Below, piece after piece: positions 26,119-35,346 of a stretch of DNA of 64,000 nucleotides. The notes below the pieces were generated by a model, which ran no database searches, was not told where the DNA came from, and saw only the letters and a list, made by a program, of their open reading frames with translations. This DNA comes from Caryophanales bacterium UBA6380. GTDB lineage: Bacteria; Bacillota_I; Bacilli_A; RFN20; CAG-826. The position numbers and the translations under genes were made by a program. The stretch is taken from NCBI GenBank assembly GCA_002438785.1, contig DJQS01000020.1:19180-83179 (forward strand), in the 5' to 3' direction. Every line of letters begins with the position of its first letter. Within the stretch, counting starts at the first letter, position 1.

Positions 26119-26996
26119 AATAAATGATGCTTTTTTTCTTCTTTTTCATTAAAAAAAGTCGTTAATTCTACATTATATCCTAATTTATAATACTTATCTT
26201 CTAGTTTTTTTGACATTTTTTTATCTTTTATAAAACAATAAATAGCACTTCCTGCACCAGTCATAGAAACAAAGTCTACATTTTCTTTTTTTACTAAATC
26301 ATATAATTCTTTTAATTGTGGTAGCATTTTAAAAGCAGGCTCTTGTAAATTATTAATGCAAAGTTCATTTAATTTTCCATCATCATTAATAAATGAGCTT
26401 TTAACTGCTTGTATATCACAATGTGGCAAAGGTTCGAATTTATCATATTCATGGAATACTTCGACTGTGGATAAACCAAAATGTGGTTGAATAATAAGTA
26501 TATTAAAATTATTATTATGTTCAAAGAAATTAATTTTATTTCCTTTTGATTCAACAATAGCTGGCTTTTCAAATATTGCCCAAGGAACATCAGAACCAAT
26601 TTTTATAGCAATATCTATCATATCTTGATCAGTAATATTTAATTTCAATAATTTAGCAACTCCCTTAATAGTTGCTGCAGCATCAGCGCTTCCGCCACCA
26701 AGACCAGATTGAATAAAAATAGATTTATGAATATCAATTCTTATTTTTTGTTTAAATTTGAATTTTTCACGTAATGCATCAATAGCTTTATGACACAAAT
26801 TATATTTATTAATTTTTAAAGAGCATTCATCGCAAGTAACGAAATCATCGCTATCATTATTAGGCAAAATTGAAATATCTAATGAGTCATGTAGTGATAA
26901 AGGAAGCATTATAGTTTCAAGATTATGATAACCATCATCTCTTTTATCTAAAACATTTAATCCAAGATTAATTTTAGCATGTGCTTTAACTATCAT
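26115..26996 (-). CDS. ispE: 4-diphosphocytidyl-2-C-methyl-D-erythritol kinase
   Basis: This GHMP kinase performs the fourth step of the MEP isoprenoid pathway. The 293-residue protein has AHAKINLGLNVL at its N terminus, the ATP loop SGLGGGSADAAA in the middle, and SMTGAGSAIYCF near the C terminus. It overlaps the end of the phosphofructokinase gene by four bases on the opposite strand. Presence of ispE shows the MEP route rather than mevalonate. It heads a group with rsmA and rnmV, as in Bacillus. Confidence 0.94.
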   Translation of the reverse strand: MIVKAHAKINLGLNVLDKRDDGYHNLETIMLPLSLHDSLDISILPNNDSDDFVTCDECSLKINKYNLCHKAIDALREKFKFKQKIRIDIHKSIFIQSGLGGGSADAAATIKGVAKLLKLNITDQDMIDIAIKIGSDVPWAIFEKPAIVESKGNKINFFEHNNNFNILIIQPHFGLSTVEVFHEYDKFEPLPHCDIQAVKSSFINDDGKLNELCINNLQEPAFKMLPQLKELYDLVKKENVDFVSMTGAGSAIYCFIKDKKMSKKLEDKYYKLGYNVELTTFFNEKEEKKHHLF

Positions 26997-27006
26997 AGTA
27001 ATAATA

Positions 27007-27825
27007 TTATAAATTTCTATTTTTAACTTTCAATATAGCATTTGATATTTTTTCTAGATTTTCTAAATTAATATCTTCACCTCTTAAATTTTTGTCAAGC
27101 TTGCTTTCGCTTAAAACAAATTCAATTTCATCATTATTAAGAATACTTTTTAAATTATTTGCAATATTTTTCCTTCTATTTTTATATAAAATACAGGCTA
27201 TTTTATATAAAAACACTGCAAAATCAATATTTTTTTCATATTTTTTTGTAATTTTAAAAACTACAGAAGCGACTGTTGGCATAGGAAAAAAAGAAGTGTA
27301 AGGTACGACTAAGATCTTTGTTATATTAAAACAATAATCTATAAGATAATTAATTGGTCCAATATCTCTTTTGTTTTTTGTTGTGATTCGATCATAAAAT
27401 TCTTTTTGTGTCATAAAAACAGCTAATTCAATTTTTTTAAAATTTGTAAGTATATATTCTAAAATATCCGTTGAAATATAATAAGGTAAATTACCTACAA
27501 TCTTATTAAAATCATAATCTTTAAATTTTAATATATTATTTTTTATTATTTTAATATTAGAATTTTGATAGCTCATATTTAAAAATTTTACAAACTTTTC
27601 ATCATATTCAACAGCTGTATATTTTTTTGTCGTATTAATTAAAAAAGATGTTAATGCTCCTAGGCCAGGGCCAATTTCTAAAAGTAAATCATCAGATTTA
27701 AGTTCTAAATTCTCACAAATTGTTGTTGCTACATTTTCATCAATTAAAAAATTTTGCCCAAGTTCCTTTTTTGCGTGAGAATTTACAAGTAAAAAATAGT
27801 CTTTAATCTCATTTTCATTTAACAT
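27007..27825 (-). CDS. rsmA: 16S rRNA dimethyladenosine transferase RsmA (KsgA)
   Basis: RsmA dimethylates A1518 and A1519 of 16S rRNA late in 30S assembly. The 272-residue protein has AKKELGQNFLID, the SAM loop EIGPGLGALT and the catalytic NLPYYIST. Its ATG lies inside the end of rnmV (11-base overlap), a coupling known from Bacilli. The C-terminal domain is a little shorter than in E. coli but complete. Confidence 0.95.
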   Translation of the reverse strand: MLNENEIKDYFLLVNSHAKKELGQNFLIDENVATTICENLELKSDDLLLEIGPGLGALTSFLINTTKKYTAVEYDEKFVKFLNMSYQNSNIKIIKNNILKFKDYDFNKIVGNLPYYISTDILEYILTNFKKIELAVFMTQKEFYDRITTKNKRDIGPINYLIDYCFNITKILVVPYTSFFPMPTVASVVFKITKKYEKNIDFAVFLYKIACILYKNRRKNIANNLKSILNNDEIEFVLSESKLDKNLRGEDINLENLEKISNAILKVKNRNL

Positions 27826-28366
27826 TCTTTAAAATCTCCATAATTTCTTTTTTATCTACATTAAGCATTTTTAATTTATTTAATAATTGTTTCCCATTGG
27901 AATAACCAATATGTAATTTTTTTTCTAAAATTTCTCTATATTTTTTACTATTTTCATTACCAACCAATTTTAATTCGTATAAATCATTTAAGGTTAAATT
28001 AGATTTTAATAAATTACTTGAAGTAAACTCTACTAAATTATCTAAAGCTTTATTGACTTCCTCAATAGTAGACTCTGCAACACCAACTTTATGTTTCTTA
28101 ATTGAAAATTCTTTGCGCACATAAGCATTATAGATATTTTTTGTAATTTTAGAGTTTATGATGTTTCTTATTCGCATTCCTGGATAATCTGGATCAGTTA
28201 GCACAATGATTTTGTTTTTTTTACTCACTTTCATTAAAAAATTTAAATCATTAGGAGATATAGCGCTGCCATTAACACTATAAAAATTAGCATCCAAAAA
28301 GCTAGATAAAAAATCTATATCTGTTTTTCCTTCGACAACTATTAAAGCATCAATTTTTCTTTTCAT
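27815..28366 (-). CDS. rnmV: Ribonuclease M5
   Basis: RNase M5 matures the 5S rRNA precursor in low-GC Gram-positives. The 183-residue protein begins with the Toprim motif IVVEGKTDIDFL (catalytic Glu) and continues with VLTDPDYPGMRIRN, the DxD part. It overlaps tatD upstream by 17 bases and rsmA downstream by 11, so the three are translationally linked. The last third (GNENSKKYREILEKKLHIGY) matches the M5 C-terminal domain. Confidence 0.94.
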   Translation of the reverse strand: MKRKIDALIVVEGKTDIDFLSSFLDANFYSVNGSAISPNDLNFLMKVSKKNKIIVLTDPDYPGMRIRNIINSKITKNIYNAYVRKEFSIKKHKVGVAESTIEEVNKALDNLVEFTSSNLLKSNLTLNDLYELKLVGNENSKKYREILEKKLHIGYSNGKQLLNKLKMLNVDKKEIMEILKNVK

Positions 28367-29138
28367 TTTTTAATTTTAATATTTTTAAAGAATTTTCAAA
28401 CGAAATGTCTTCTAATTCTTTTTTGTTAATATGTAATATATTAGCAGCAAATTCAACAGTATTATTTATGTATTTTGGCAAATTAACTTTTCCTCTATAA
28501 GGTGTAGGAGCTAAATAAGGAGCATCGGTTTCAAAAACAATGGAAGTTAACGGAATATTTAATATAACTTCTTTTGGTTTAATCGAATTTTTAAAAGTTA
28601 AAGTTCCTCCAAAAGCAATTTCATATCCTAATTTAATAAATTCTTTTGCCATTTCTAAAGAACCACTAAAGCAATGCATTATTCCACTATTTAGGCAAAT
28701 ATTATTTTTAAGTATGTCATAAGTGTCTTGTAAAGATTCACGTGCATGTATTAATATAGGTAAATTTAATTCATTAGCTAATTTAATTTGTTCTATAAAC
28801 ATCCTTTTTTGTTTATTTTTTATTGTTTGATCATTCTCCCAATAATAATCCAATCCAATTTCTCCAATCGCAATTACTTTTTTTGATTGCAGAAATAATT
28901 CTTTTAATGCAGTAATAGTAGAATTATTATAGGATTTATGTTCAGTAGGAATAACTCCAATAGATGCATAAACTTCATTGTATTTATTAGCTATTTCAAT
29001 GGCTTTTTTGCTACTTTTAATATCGTAACCAACACAAAGAAAGCATTTAACACCATTATTAATAGCATCTTGAATATACTCATCTAAATTGGAAGAAAAT
29101 TTATCATCATTAAGATGGATATGTGTATCGAAAATCAT
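28350..29138 (-). CDS. tatD: TatD-family metal-dependent hydrolase
   Basis: This 262-residue TIM-barrel hydrolase is of the YabD/TatD group, linked to DNA repair and 3'-exonuclease activity. Metal motifs are DTHIHLNDDKF at the N terminus, GEIGLDYYW, ILIHARES and FETDAPYLAPTPYRG. It starts one base after the mnmE stop. Its position before rnmV-rsmA is conserved in Bacilli. Physiological substrate is not settled for the family. Confidence 0.92.
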   Translation of the reverse strand: MIFDTHIHLNDDKFSSNLDEYIQDAINNGVKCFLCVGYDIKSSKKAIEIANKYNEVYASIGVIPTEHKSYNNSTITALKELFLQSKKVIAIGEIGLDYYWENDQTIKNKQKRMFIEQIKLANELNLPILIHARESLQDTYDILKNNICLNSGIMHCFSGSLEMAKEFIKLGYEIAFGGTLTFKNSIKPKEVILNIPLTSIVFETDAPYLAPTPYRGKVNLPKYINNTVEFAANILHINKKELEDISFENSLKILKLKNEKKN

Positions 29139-29139
29139 A

Positions 29140-30462
29140 TTATTTACCTAAACAAAAACGTGAAAATATCTCTTTTGCCATGTCGAAATCATAATTTTCA
29201 CCAGTTATTGCTAAAATTTTTAAATAGGAAGTTTTAATGTGCTCACTTAAAATATCAATAGTTTCACCATTTAAAGCTAATTTTTTAGTTAAATTAATTT
29301 CTTCTAAACACGATTCTAATAATCCAATTTCTCTAGTATTGGCTAAAGAAGGTGTTTTGTAGTCATCGTCTTTTAAATTCAATTTCTTTAAAATCTCATC
29401 ATACAATAAATTAACATTATGCTTTAAAGCATTCGTAGTTAAAATACCTTTTTTATAATTATTCAAATCACTTTTATTATAAACTTCAATAATATTTTTG
29501 TTTTTAACAATATTTAAAATAGATAAATCTTCATCATTTAATTTTTCATTATCAAAAACAACAATAACAATATCAGCAATTTCTAAAATCTTCTTACTTT
29601 TATTTATTCCTAATGATTCAATATAATCGTTTGAATCTCTTATACCAGCTGTATCATATAGATTAATAAGAATTCCGTTTAAGTTAATTTTCCCTTCTAC
29701 AATATCACGAGTAGTGCCTTTTATGTTGCTGACAATTGCTTTATCTTCTTTTAATAACGAATTAAAAATTGAAGATTTTCCGACATTAGGGCGTCCTACA
29801 ATTACTACATTAATACCATATTTAATAAGCTTGCCTTTCCTACCGTTCGCTATTAAAATATTAATTTTTCTGCTAATATCATTGCAAAACTCAATTATTT
29901 CTTTAGAATTCATTTCTTCTATATCGGTGTATTCTGAATAATCGATATTAGCTTCGATTGTAGAAAGCATATCACCAATTTCCTTTTTTATTGGTAATAT
30001 TAATTTAGAAGTATCCCCTTTTAATGCAAGTAATGATACATTCTTACTTTCTTCAGTTTCAGCATTTATTAAATCGTTTATAGATTCAGCTTGTATTAAA
30101 TCTAGTTTTCCATTTAAAAAAGCACGAGATGAATATTCTCCTCTTTCTGCCATACGTGCACCATATTTTATAGCTAAATTAATAATCTTATTAAATATAA
30201 GTGGTGAACCATGGCATATAATTTCAACGCTGTCTTCTCCAGTAAAAGACTTAGGTCCTTTATACAAAAGAAGGACTACTTCATCAACTAAATTGTCGCC
30301 ATCTTTTATATATCCATGTAGCAACGAGTTTTGAGTTAGTCCTATTAAATTTTTTGAATAAAAATTAGATACAACATTGAAACAATCATTACCACTCAAC
30401 CTAACAATAGCTAAAGCACTTCTTAAAGGAGGTGTAGCTAAAGCAACAATGGTCTCAAACAT
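29140..30462 (-). CDS. mnmE: tRNA modification GTPase MnmE
   Basis: With MnmG, MnmE installs the aminomethyl-type group on wobble uridine 34 of several tRNAs. The 440-residue protein has the N-terminal folate-binding domain (VALATPPLRSALAIVRLSG), a helical domain, an inserted Ras-like domain (GRPNVGKSSIFNS, KGTTRDIVEG, DTAGIRDS) and the C-terminal FCLGK, in which the conserved Cys is kept. MnmG is not in the window. It lies in the leftward core operon between jag and tatD. Confidence 0.95.
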   Translation of the reverse strand: MFETIVALATPPLRSALAIVRLSGNDCFNVVSNFYSKNLIGLTQNSLLHGYIKDGDNLVDEVVLLLYKGPKSFTGEDSVEIICHGSPLIFNKIINLAIKYGARMAERGEYSSRAFLNGKLDLIQAESINDLINAETEESKNVSLLALKGDTSKLILPIKKEIGDMLSTIEANIDYSEYTDIEEMNSKEIIEFCNDISRKINILIANGRKGKLIKYGINVVIVGRPNVGKSSIFNSLLKEDKAIVSNIKGTTRDIVEGKINLNGILINLYDTAGIRDSNDYIESLGINKSKKILEIADIVIVVFDNEKLNDEDLSILNIVKNKNIIEVYNKSDLNNYKKGILTTNALKHNVNLLYDEILKKLNLKDDDYKTPSLANTREIGLLESCLEEINLTKKLALNGETIDILSEHIKTSYLKILAITGENYDFDMAKEIFSRFCLGK

Positions 30463-30471
30463 ATTATCTTA

Positions 30472-31122
30472 TTATTCTTTAGTTTCAATTACTTCAGTTG
30501 TAGTATTTCCATTATTATCTATTTCAGAACTAATATATTTAACTACAATTGCTCTATCTTTACCATCACCAATAGATTCAGTTTTAATGTTTTTAAAAGA
30601 TGCTAAGGCGGTATGAACCTTCTTTCTTTCATCAGGTGTCATAGGATCTAACTTAACATCTACATGAGTTTTTAACACTTCTTTAGCAACACGTTTAGCA
30701 ATAGATATCGCTTTGCGGTATTTTTTATCTTTATAATCACTGATATCTAATAAAATTCTAAATTTCTTTTTAAATTTAGTATTAACAGCAAGTTTTACAA
30801 GTTCATTTAACGATTGAAGAGTACCACCATTAGCGCCAATAATTAATGAATTTTTATTAGTCTCGATTAAAATTTTAGCGATACCATCACGATAAAATGT
30901 TTGTAAAGAAACTTCAAGTCCTAAAGCAGAAATAACATCTTTTATGTAATTTTCTGCATATTCTATAACATCAGCAACATCATAAACATTAATTATTGCT
31001 TTTTTAAATAAACCTTTCTTTTCTTCAACAACATCATACATTAAATCATTTTGTTCACATTCCATCTCTTTGCAAGCGGTTTTAATAGCTTCATCGAGAG
31101 TTTTTTCTACTATTTTTTTCAT
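30472..31122 (-). CDS. jag: Jag/KhpB-like RNA-binding protein (Jag-N, KH, R3H)
   Basis: This 216-residue protein has a Jag N-terminal domain (residues 1-50, with KKGLFKK), a KH domain around GANGGTLQSLNELV, and a C-terminal R3H domain (MTPDERKKVHTAL). KhpB/Jag proteins bind RNA and affect cell elongation and division in Gram-positives. It starts within a few bases of the yidC stop, with GGAGA in the end of that gene. The yidC-jag pair is typical of Bacillota. Confidence 0.92.
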   Translation of the reverse strand: MKKIVEKTLDEAIKTACKEMECEQNDLMYDVVEEKKGLFKKAIINVYDVADVIEYAENYIKDVISALGLEVSLQTFYRDGIAKILIETNKNSLIIGANGGTLQSLNELVKLAVNTKFKKKFRILLDISDYKDKKYRKAISIAKRVAKEVLKTHVDVKLDPMTPDERKKVHTALASFKNIKTESIGDGKDRAIVVKYISSEIDNNGNTTTEVIETKE

Positions 31123-31124
31123 AC

Positions 31125-32999
31125 TTACTTATCTCCTTTTTTTGAAAGGTCACCTTTCTTTTGTAATATAAAATGCATAATAACTGTTTGAATCATTGAG
31201 AATAATGCCCCAGCAAACCAATAAACACCCATAGCAGCTGGAAGAGTGAAGCCCATTATAATAATAAAAATAGTCATAACCCACGAGACAATTTTCATTT
31301 GCTTTTGTGAACTATTAGCAGCAGGATTTTTATACATTTTAGTAACATTTTTCGTACGTTTTTTACTTAACCATTGAGGTAATTGCATAGATAAAATTTG
31401 TGTTGCTGACATTAATACAATTAATATCAAAGCAGTCCAACATTGAAGTCCTGGCCAATTAGACAAATTAAATAAAACACTTGAAATAGTGTCACTAAGT
31501 CTTAATCCTAAAACAGCATCTCTAGATAAACTAGCAGCCGCACTTAGTCCATTCCAAACAGCAATAAATACAGGGAATTGAACAATCATAATTAATATTG
31601 AACCAAAAGGATGAATCTTATATCGTTTATATAAGTTCATTTGTGCTTGAGCAAGTCTTTGTTTCTCGTATTGATTCGTATTACTATTTGGGTATTTTTC
31701 TTGAAGTTTAGCAATTTCTGGTTGCAAATATTGCATTTTTTGTTGCGATAATGTCGATTTAAATGAGATGAGCATAAATAAACCTCTGACAATTACAGTA
31801 ACAAGTAAAACAGCAGAAATTTGTCCCCACCCGTTCATTCCGAATGTATGTGAAAAATATTCTGTCATATAAGCAACAGGGTAAACTAACAAACCTTCAA
31901 TCCATCCATGACTCCATGCATCGCTCCATTTAGTTTTATTTGTAAATTGAACAGTATCACGAAGTGGATCATCATTTAAATGTCCATAAAAGCCATCATC
32001 AATTGTGAAGCAGCTCTTTAAAGTTGAAACTTTGGTGTTCATTGCTGATTTATATAAAGAAAAATAATCACTTCCCATATTATAACCATCACCTAAATTT
32101 TTAGATTCTGAAATCTCATTATTCCAAGAATTAATATTAGACCAATAGTCACCATCACTCATTTCTACTTTGGATTCAGTGTCAGTAGAGATATATTTAT
32201 ATTTTCCAAATTTAACAAATAAGGAATTATTTCTCCCTAATACATGGGTAGTTTTACCATTAATATCGTATTCTCCGCCATTTAACAATATATTTTCTTT
32301 ATCTTTAGTTGGTTCATTTTTATAATCATTATATTCTTCACTTGAATATCCATAAAATAATTCGTATGTAGAATTATATTCAACAGAAGTTATATAATCT
32401 TTAGCTTTTTCAAAAAAATAAGAAATTGATTTCTTATCTAATTCATTCCAAAATTCGTCAGTTGGTAAAGAAACATTGTTGCTTCTAGCTGATGTGTCAG
32501 TTGATAAAACAAAACTATTTTTACTAAAAGTAGTAGATGAACTAGTCCATATATCTTTGCCATCTTTATCAGTAGAATAACTGTATGTTGTAATATTTGA
32601 ACTTCTAACATAATATAATTCATCGCTAGTTTTCAAAGGTGCACTTTCAAAAAAGCCTTCATTTTTAGTTATTACCGTTTCTTCTTTTAACTCTTTAGTA
32701 GTTTCATCAAAAACTGTAGTAGTAATAGCAGAAGCAACATTTTCTAACGTTAATAAAGAATTTTTATCTTTTTTATAATAAACTTCTTTTTTTCCATTAT
32801 CGGTTAAAGCGTTATAAACAAATTTCTCAGCGTTATTTTGTGTATCAAAAAATTGAGTATTAATAGGATCATAAGCGTAACGATAGGTAGCACTATCTAA
32901 AGCACTACAAAAACTATTACAACTTGTTAAAATAAGTGTTAAAAATCCTAGAAGCCCAGCTATACCGAAAAATTTCTTTCTATTTTTATTATTTTTCAT
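31125..32999 (-). CDS. yidC: Membrane protein insertase YidC with very large outside domain
   Basis: YidC inserts membrane proteins. The N terminus is a lipoprotein signal with lipobox LTSC (Cys27). The conserved five-helix core starts at about residue 385 (VTVIVRGLFMLISFK carries the groove Arg) and ends with a short basic tail. Residues about 28-375 form a hydrophilic outside domain rich in Ser, Thr and Tyr. Typical Bacillota YidC proteins are about 260-300 residues and lack it; some Mollicutes relatives have enlarged ones. The frame is unbroken. It overlaps rnpA by 11 bases. Confidence 0.92.
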   Translation of the reverse strand: MKNNKNRKKFFGIAGLLGFLTLILTSCNSFCSALDSATYRYAYDPINTQFFDTQNNAEKFVYNALTDNGKKEVYYKKDKNSLLTLENVASAITTTVFDETTKELKEETVITKNEGFFESAPLKTSDELYYVRSSNITTYSYSTDKDGKDIWTSSSTTFSKNSFVLSTDTSARSNNVSLPTDEFWNELDKKSISYFFEKAKDYITSVEYNSTYELFYGYSSEEYNDYKNEPTKDKENILLNGGEYDINGKTTHVLGRNNSLFVKFGKYKYISTDTESKVEMSDGDYWSNINSWNNEISESKNLGDGYNMGSDYFSLYKSAMNTKVSTLKSCFTIDDGFYGHLNDDPLRDTVQFTNKTKWSDAWSHGWIEGLLVYPVAYMTEYFSHTFGMNGWGQISAVLLVTVIVRGLFMLISFKSTLSQQKMQYLQPEIAKLQEKYPNSNTNQYEKQRLAQAQMNLYKRYKIHPFGSILIMIVQFPVFIAVWNGLSAAASLSRDAVLGLRLSDTISSVLFNLSNWPGLQCWTALILIVLMSATQILSMQLPQWLSKKRTKNVTKMYKNPAANSSQKQMKIVSWVMTIFIIIMGFTLPAAMGVYWFAGALFSMIQTVIMHFILQKKGDLSKKGDK

Positions 33000-33333
33000 T
33001 TTTTTCTCCTAACAAGCGACGAAATATTTTTTCTAGATTTTCTTTGTTATATAAATAATTATCTGTATCATATCGTTTGTTAATAACAACAATTATATCG
33101 AGAGCATATTTATCATAATCTAACACGCCATCAATAATACTTCGAACTTGTCTTTTAATTTTATTTCTAATAACAGCTATACCATTCTTTTTTGTGACTA
33201 ATAAGCCAACTCGAGTATAACTAAAATCATTTTTTCTATAATAAACACAAAACAATTCGTTTTTATAAAAATTTCTTAAGTTAAGGATTTCTTTAAATTC
33301 ACGATATTTCTTGACTGTATTTACTTTCTTCAT
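32989..33333 (-). CDS. rnpA: Ribonuclease P protein component
   Basis: RnpA helps the RNase P RNA cut tRNA 5' leaders. The 114-residue protein has the family motif RNKIKRQVRS at about residues 57-66, preceded by VGLLVTKKNG. It begins three bases after the rpmH stop and overlaps yidC. No rnpB gene was found in the window. Confidence 0.95.
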   Translation of the reverse strand: MKKVNTVKKYREFKEILNLRNFYKNELFCVYYRKNDFSYTRVGLLVTKKNGIAVIRNKIKRQVRSIIDGVLDYDKYALDIIVVINKRYDTDNYLYNKENLEKIFRRLLGEKNEK

Positions 33334-33336
33334 TAA

Positions 33337-33471
33337 CTAGCCAACTAAGACTTTTCTACCTTTAGCTCTTCTATTAGCTAAAACTTTTCTTCCTGTTGGA
33401 GAAGACATTCTTGCTCTAAATCCACTAACTCTTGCATAATGTAATTTGCTTGGTTGATATGTTCTTTTCAT
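33337..33471 (-). CDS. rpmH: Ribosomal protein L34
   Basis: This 44-residue protein, the usual length of L34, begins MKRTYQPSKLHYARVSGFRA and ends with a basic tail (GRKVLVG). AGGAGG lies nine bases before the ATG at 33469-33471. It is the first gene of the leftward operon and sits next to the origin, its normal place in bacteria. Confidence 0.97.
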   Translation of the reverse strand: MKRTYQPSKLHYARVSGFRARMSSPTGRKVLANRRAKGRKVLVG

Positions 33472-33502
33472 TGTATAATCCTCCTAATAATAAGCAAAGA
33501 AA

Positions 33503-33532
33503 ATTATATATGTATTTATACATATATGTCAA
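33503..33532 (-). promoter_or_regulatory. Consensus promoter of the rpmH-rnpA-yidC-jag operon
   Basis: Read on the minus strand, a perfect TTGACA (33527-33532) and a perfect TATAAT (33503-33508) are 18 bases apart. The -10 lies about 30 bases before the rpmH start. It is the best-matching sigma-70/SigA promoter I found in the window. Confidence 0.85.
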
Positions 33533-33587
33533 ACATTTAAAGTTTTCGTCATTTTATTGTGTAAAAATTTTAAAGTAAGTTTTCCAC

Positions 33588-33859
33588 TTTTTCACAGTAT
33601 GTGGGAAACACAAAAATAAAAATGTGGAAAAGTTTTATTTTATCTGAATGAATCATTAAATTTTTAATTATTACATATGTAGAAATGTGGAAAAGTTTTA
33701 TAGTTATTCACATTTTTTATATTTTGTGGAAAAGTTTGCACATTTATCCACATTTATAAGTTGTGGAGAACTAATTTTTACCACTGTTTCACGCTTTTTT
33801 ACTTATAAAAATGTGGAAAACTTTATAAGGATCTTTTTTTACTTTCTATTTTTTCCACA
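33588..33859. other. oriC: Chromosome origin, left part: DnaA-box cluster upstream of dnaA
   Basis: The 415-base gap between rpmH and dnaA has at least nine DnaA boxes. On the plus strand are TTTTTCACA (33588), TTATTCACA (33704), a perfect TTATCCACA (33744) and TTTTCCACA (33851). On the minus strand are TTTTCCACA at 33623, 33686, 33725 and 33812 and TTCTCCACA at 33762. A 19-base direct repeat containing one box starts at 33620 and again at 33683. Gene strands diverge here, as expected at an origin. No gene is present. A dnaA promoter must lie within the cluster, giving autoregulation; I cannot place it precisely. Confidence 0.92.
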
Positions 33860-33886
33860 TACTAGTAAAATAATTTAAGGAAAGTT

Positions 33887-35248
33887 ATGAATTTATCTAA
33901 TGTTAGTGAAATAAATAAGCTTTGGAAGCGAATTTTAGAAAGTGTAAAAATATCGATTAATGAAGATAGGATTTTCGATGCTTTTTTTAAAGATACATAC
34001 ATTTTTAAAATTGATGGTGACAAGATGATTATTTCTTGTCCAAATTCTTTGTCTTCTAACATTCTTAATAATAAATATTGTAATTTGTTAACAAATATTA
34101 CATCAGATGTCAGTGGAACAAATTTTAAATTGTATTTTGATTCTAACGATAATTTAAAAAGTAAAGAAGAAATTAATAAAGAATTGTTTAAAAAACCTGC
34201 ATTTTTTGAAAATAACTATTTAGAACCTTCATATAACTTTGATAATTATGTTGTTGGGCCGACTAATGAAGAAGCTCAAAGAGCTGCTTTAATAGTTGCT
34301 TCATCACCAGGTGAATTATATAATCCATTATTTATTTATAGTCAATCCGGACTTGGAAAAACACATTTATTAAATGCTATAGGAAATTATGTAAAAGAGA
34401 AATCACCTACAAAAAAGATATTGTTTTGTTCATCACAAGATTTTGTAGATGAATATATAAAATATGTGAATGGTGAAAAAAGTGAATCTAATTTAAAAGA
34501 TTATATTTTAAGTTTTGATATTTTATTAATCGACGATGTTCAAATGCTTCAAGATAAAACTAAAACCGAAGAATTCTTCTTCAGTATTTTTGAATTATTG
34601 ACAAGATCTAATAAACAAATAGTTTTAACATGTGATCGCTTACCAGATGAATTAAACGGATTAGATAAACGTTTGGTTACGAGATTTTTAAAAGGTTTAA
34701 CTATTGCAATAAAATCACCAACTCCTGAATTATGTGAGGAAATTTTAAAGAAAAAAATCGAGAATAGTGGACTTTCTTTAAATAATTTTGATGATGATGT
34801 AATTAAATTTATTTCTTTTAACTTTAAAAACAGTATTAGAAATTTAGAAGGTGCATTAAATAGATTGATTTTTTATTCTTCAATTAATCACGTCACTCAT
34901 ATTAATTTAGATATAACAAATGACGCTTTATCTTCTTTAATTGACACCAAAAAGAATAAATCTGCAATCAGTGAACAAAAAATTTTAAACATTGTTTCAT
35001 CTTATTATTCTGTTAGTGTATCTCAAATTACAGGTAAGATAAAAACGAGTCAAATAGCTATTGCTAGACATATTGCAATTTATTTAATTAGAAGTATGCT
35101 CGACATTTCTTTTGTTCGAATCGGGGAGATTTTTTCAAATAGAGATCACGCAACAATTATGTATAGTTATAATAAAGTTGAAAAAATGTTGAAAACTGAT
35201 AAAGAAATGTTAACAGTTATCAACAAATTAAAAAAACAAATTACATGA
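33887..35248 (+). CDS. dnaA: Chromosomal replication initiator DnaA
   Basis: DnaA binds the DnaA boxes and opens the origin. The 453-residue protein has domain I at the N terminus, a short linker, the AAA+ domain (Walker A SGLGKTHLLNAI near residue 157, Walker B LLIDDVQML) and the C-terminal DNA-binding domain with NRDHATIMYSYNKV. AAGGAAA lies just before the ATG. The tyrosine in place of the usual His in DHATxxHA is a mild change in the DNA-reading helix. Confidence 0.97.
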   Translation: MNLSNVSEINKLWKRILESVKISINEDRIFDAFFKDTYIFKIDGDKMIISCPNSLSSNILNNKYCNLLTNITSDVSGTNFKLYFDSNDNLKSKEEINKELFKKPAFFENNYLEPSYNFDNYVVGPTNEEAQRAALIVASSPGELYNPLFIYSQSGLGKTHLLNAIGNYVKEKSPTKKILFCSSQDFVDEYIKYVNGEKSESNLKDYILSFDILLIDDVQMLQDKTKTEEFFFSIFELLTRSNKQIVLTCDRLPDELNGLDKRLVTRFLKGLTIAIKSPTPELCEEILKKKIENSGLSLNNFDDDVIKFISFNFKNSIRNLEGALNRLIFYSSINHVTHINLDITNDALSSLIDTKKNKSAISEQKILNIVSSYYSVSVSQITGKIKTSQIAIARHIAIYLIRSMLDISFVRIGEIFSNRDHATIMYSYNKVEKMLKTDKEMLTVINKLKKQIT

Positions 35249-35280
35249 TTCAATCACTTGTTTTTTAATATTTAAACTAG

Positions 35281-35316
35281 TTTTCCACATTTCCACATTA
35301 CTTATTATTATTATTA
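35281..35316. other. oriC: Chromosome origin, right part: DnaA boxes and TTA-repeat unwinding candidate
   Basis: Between dnaA and dnaN two overlapping boxes, TTTTCCACA (35281-35289) and ATTTCCACA (35289-35297), are followed by five TTA repeats (35302-35316) and more AT. This matches the layout of a DNA unwinding element beside DnaA boxes in bipartite Bacillus-type origins, where trinucleotide motifs take up DnaA on single strands. Confidence 0.75.
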
Positions 35317-35346
35317 AATATTATAAATAAAAGGAGATATATAAAT

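Noticed and set aside
31125..32999. YidC fused to a neighbouring gene by a missed frameshift
   Set aside because: One continuous frame with lipoprotein signal, outside domain and core in the right order; no second gene start inside.
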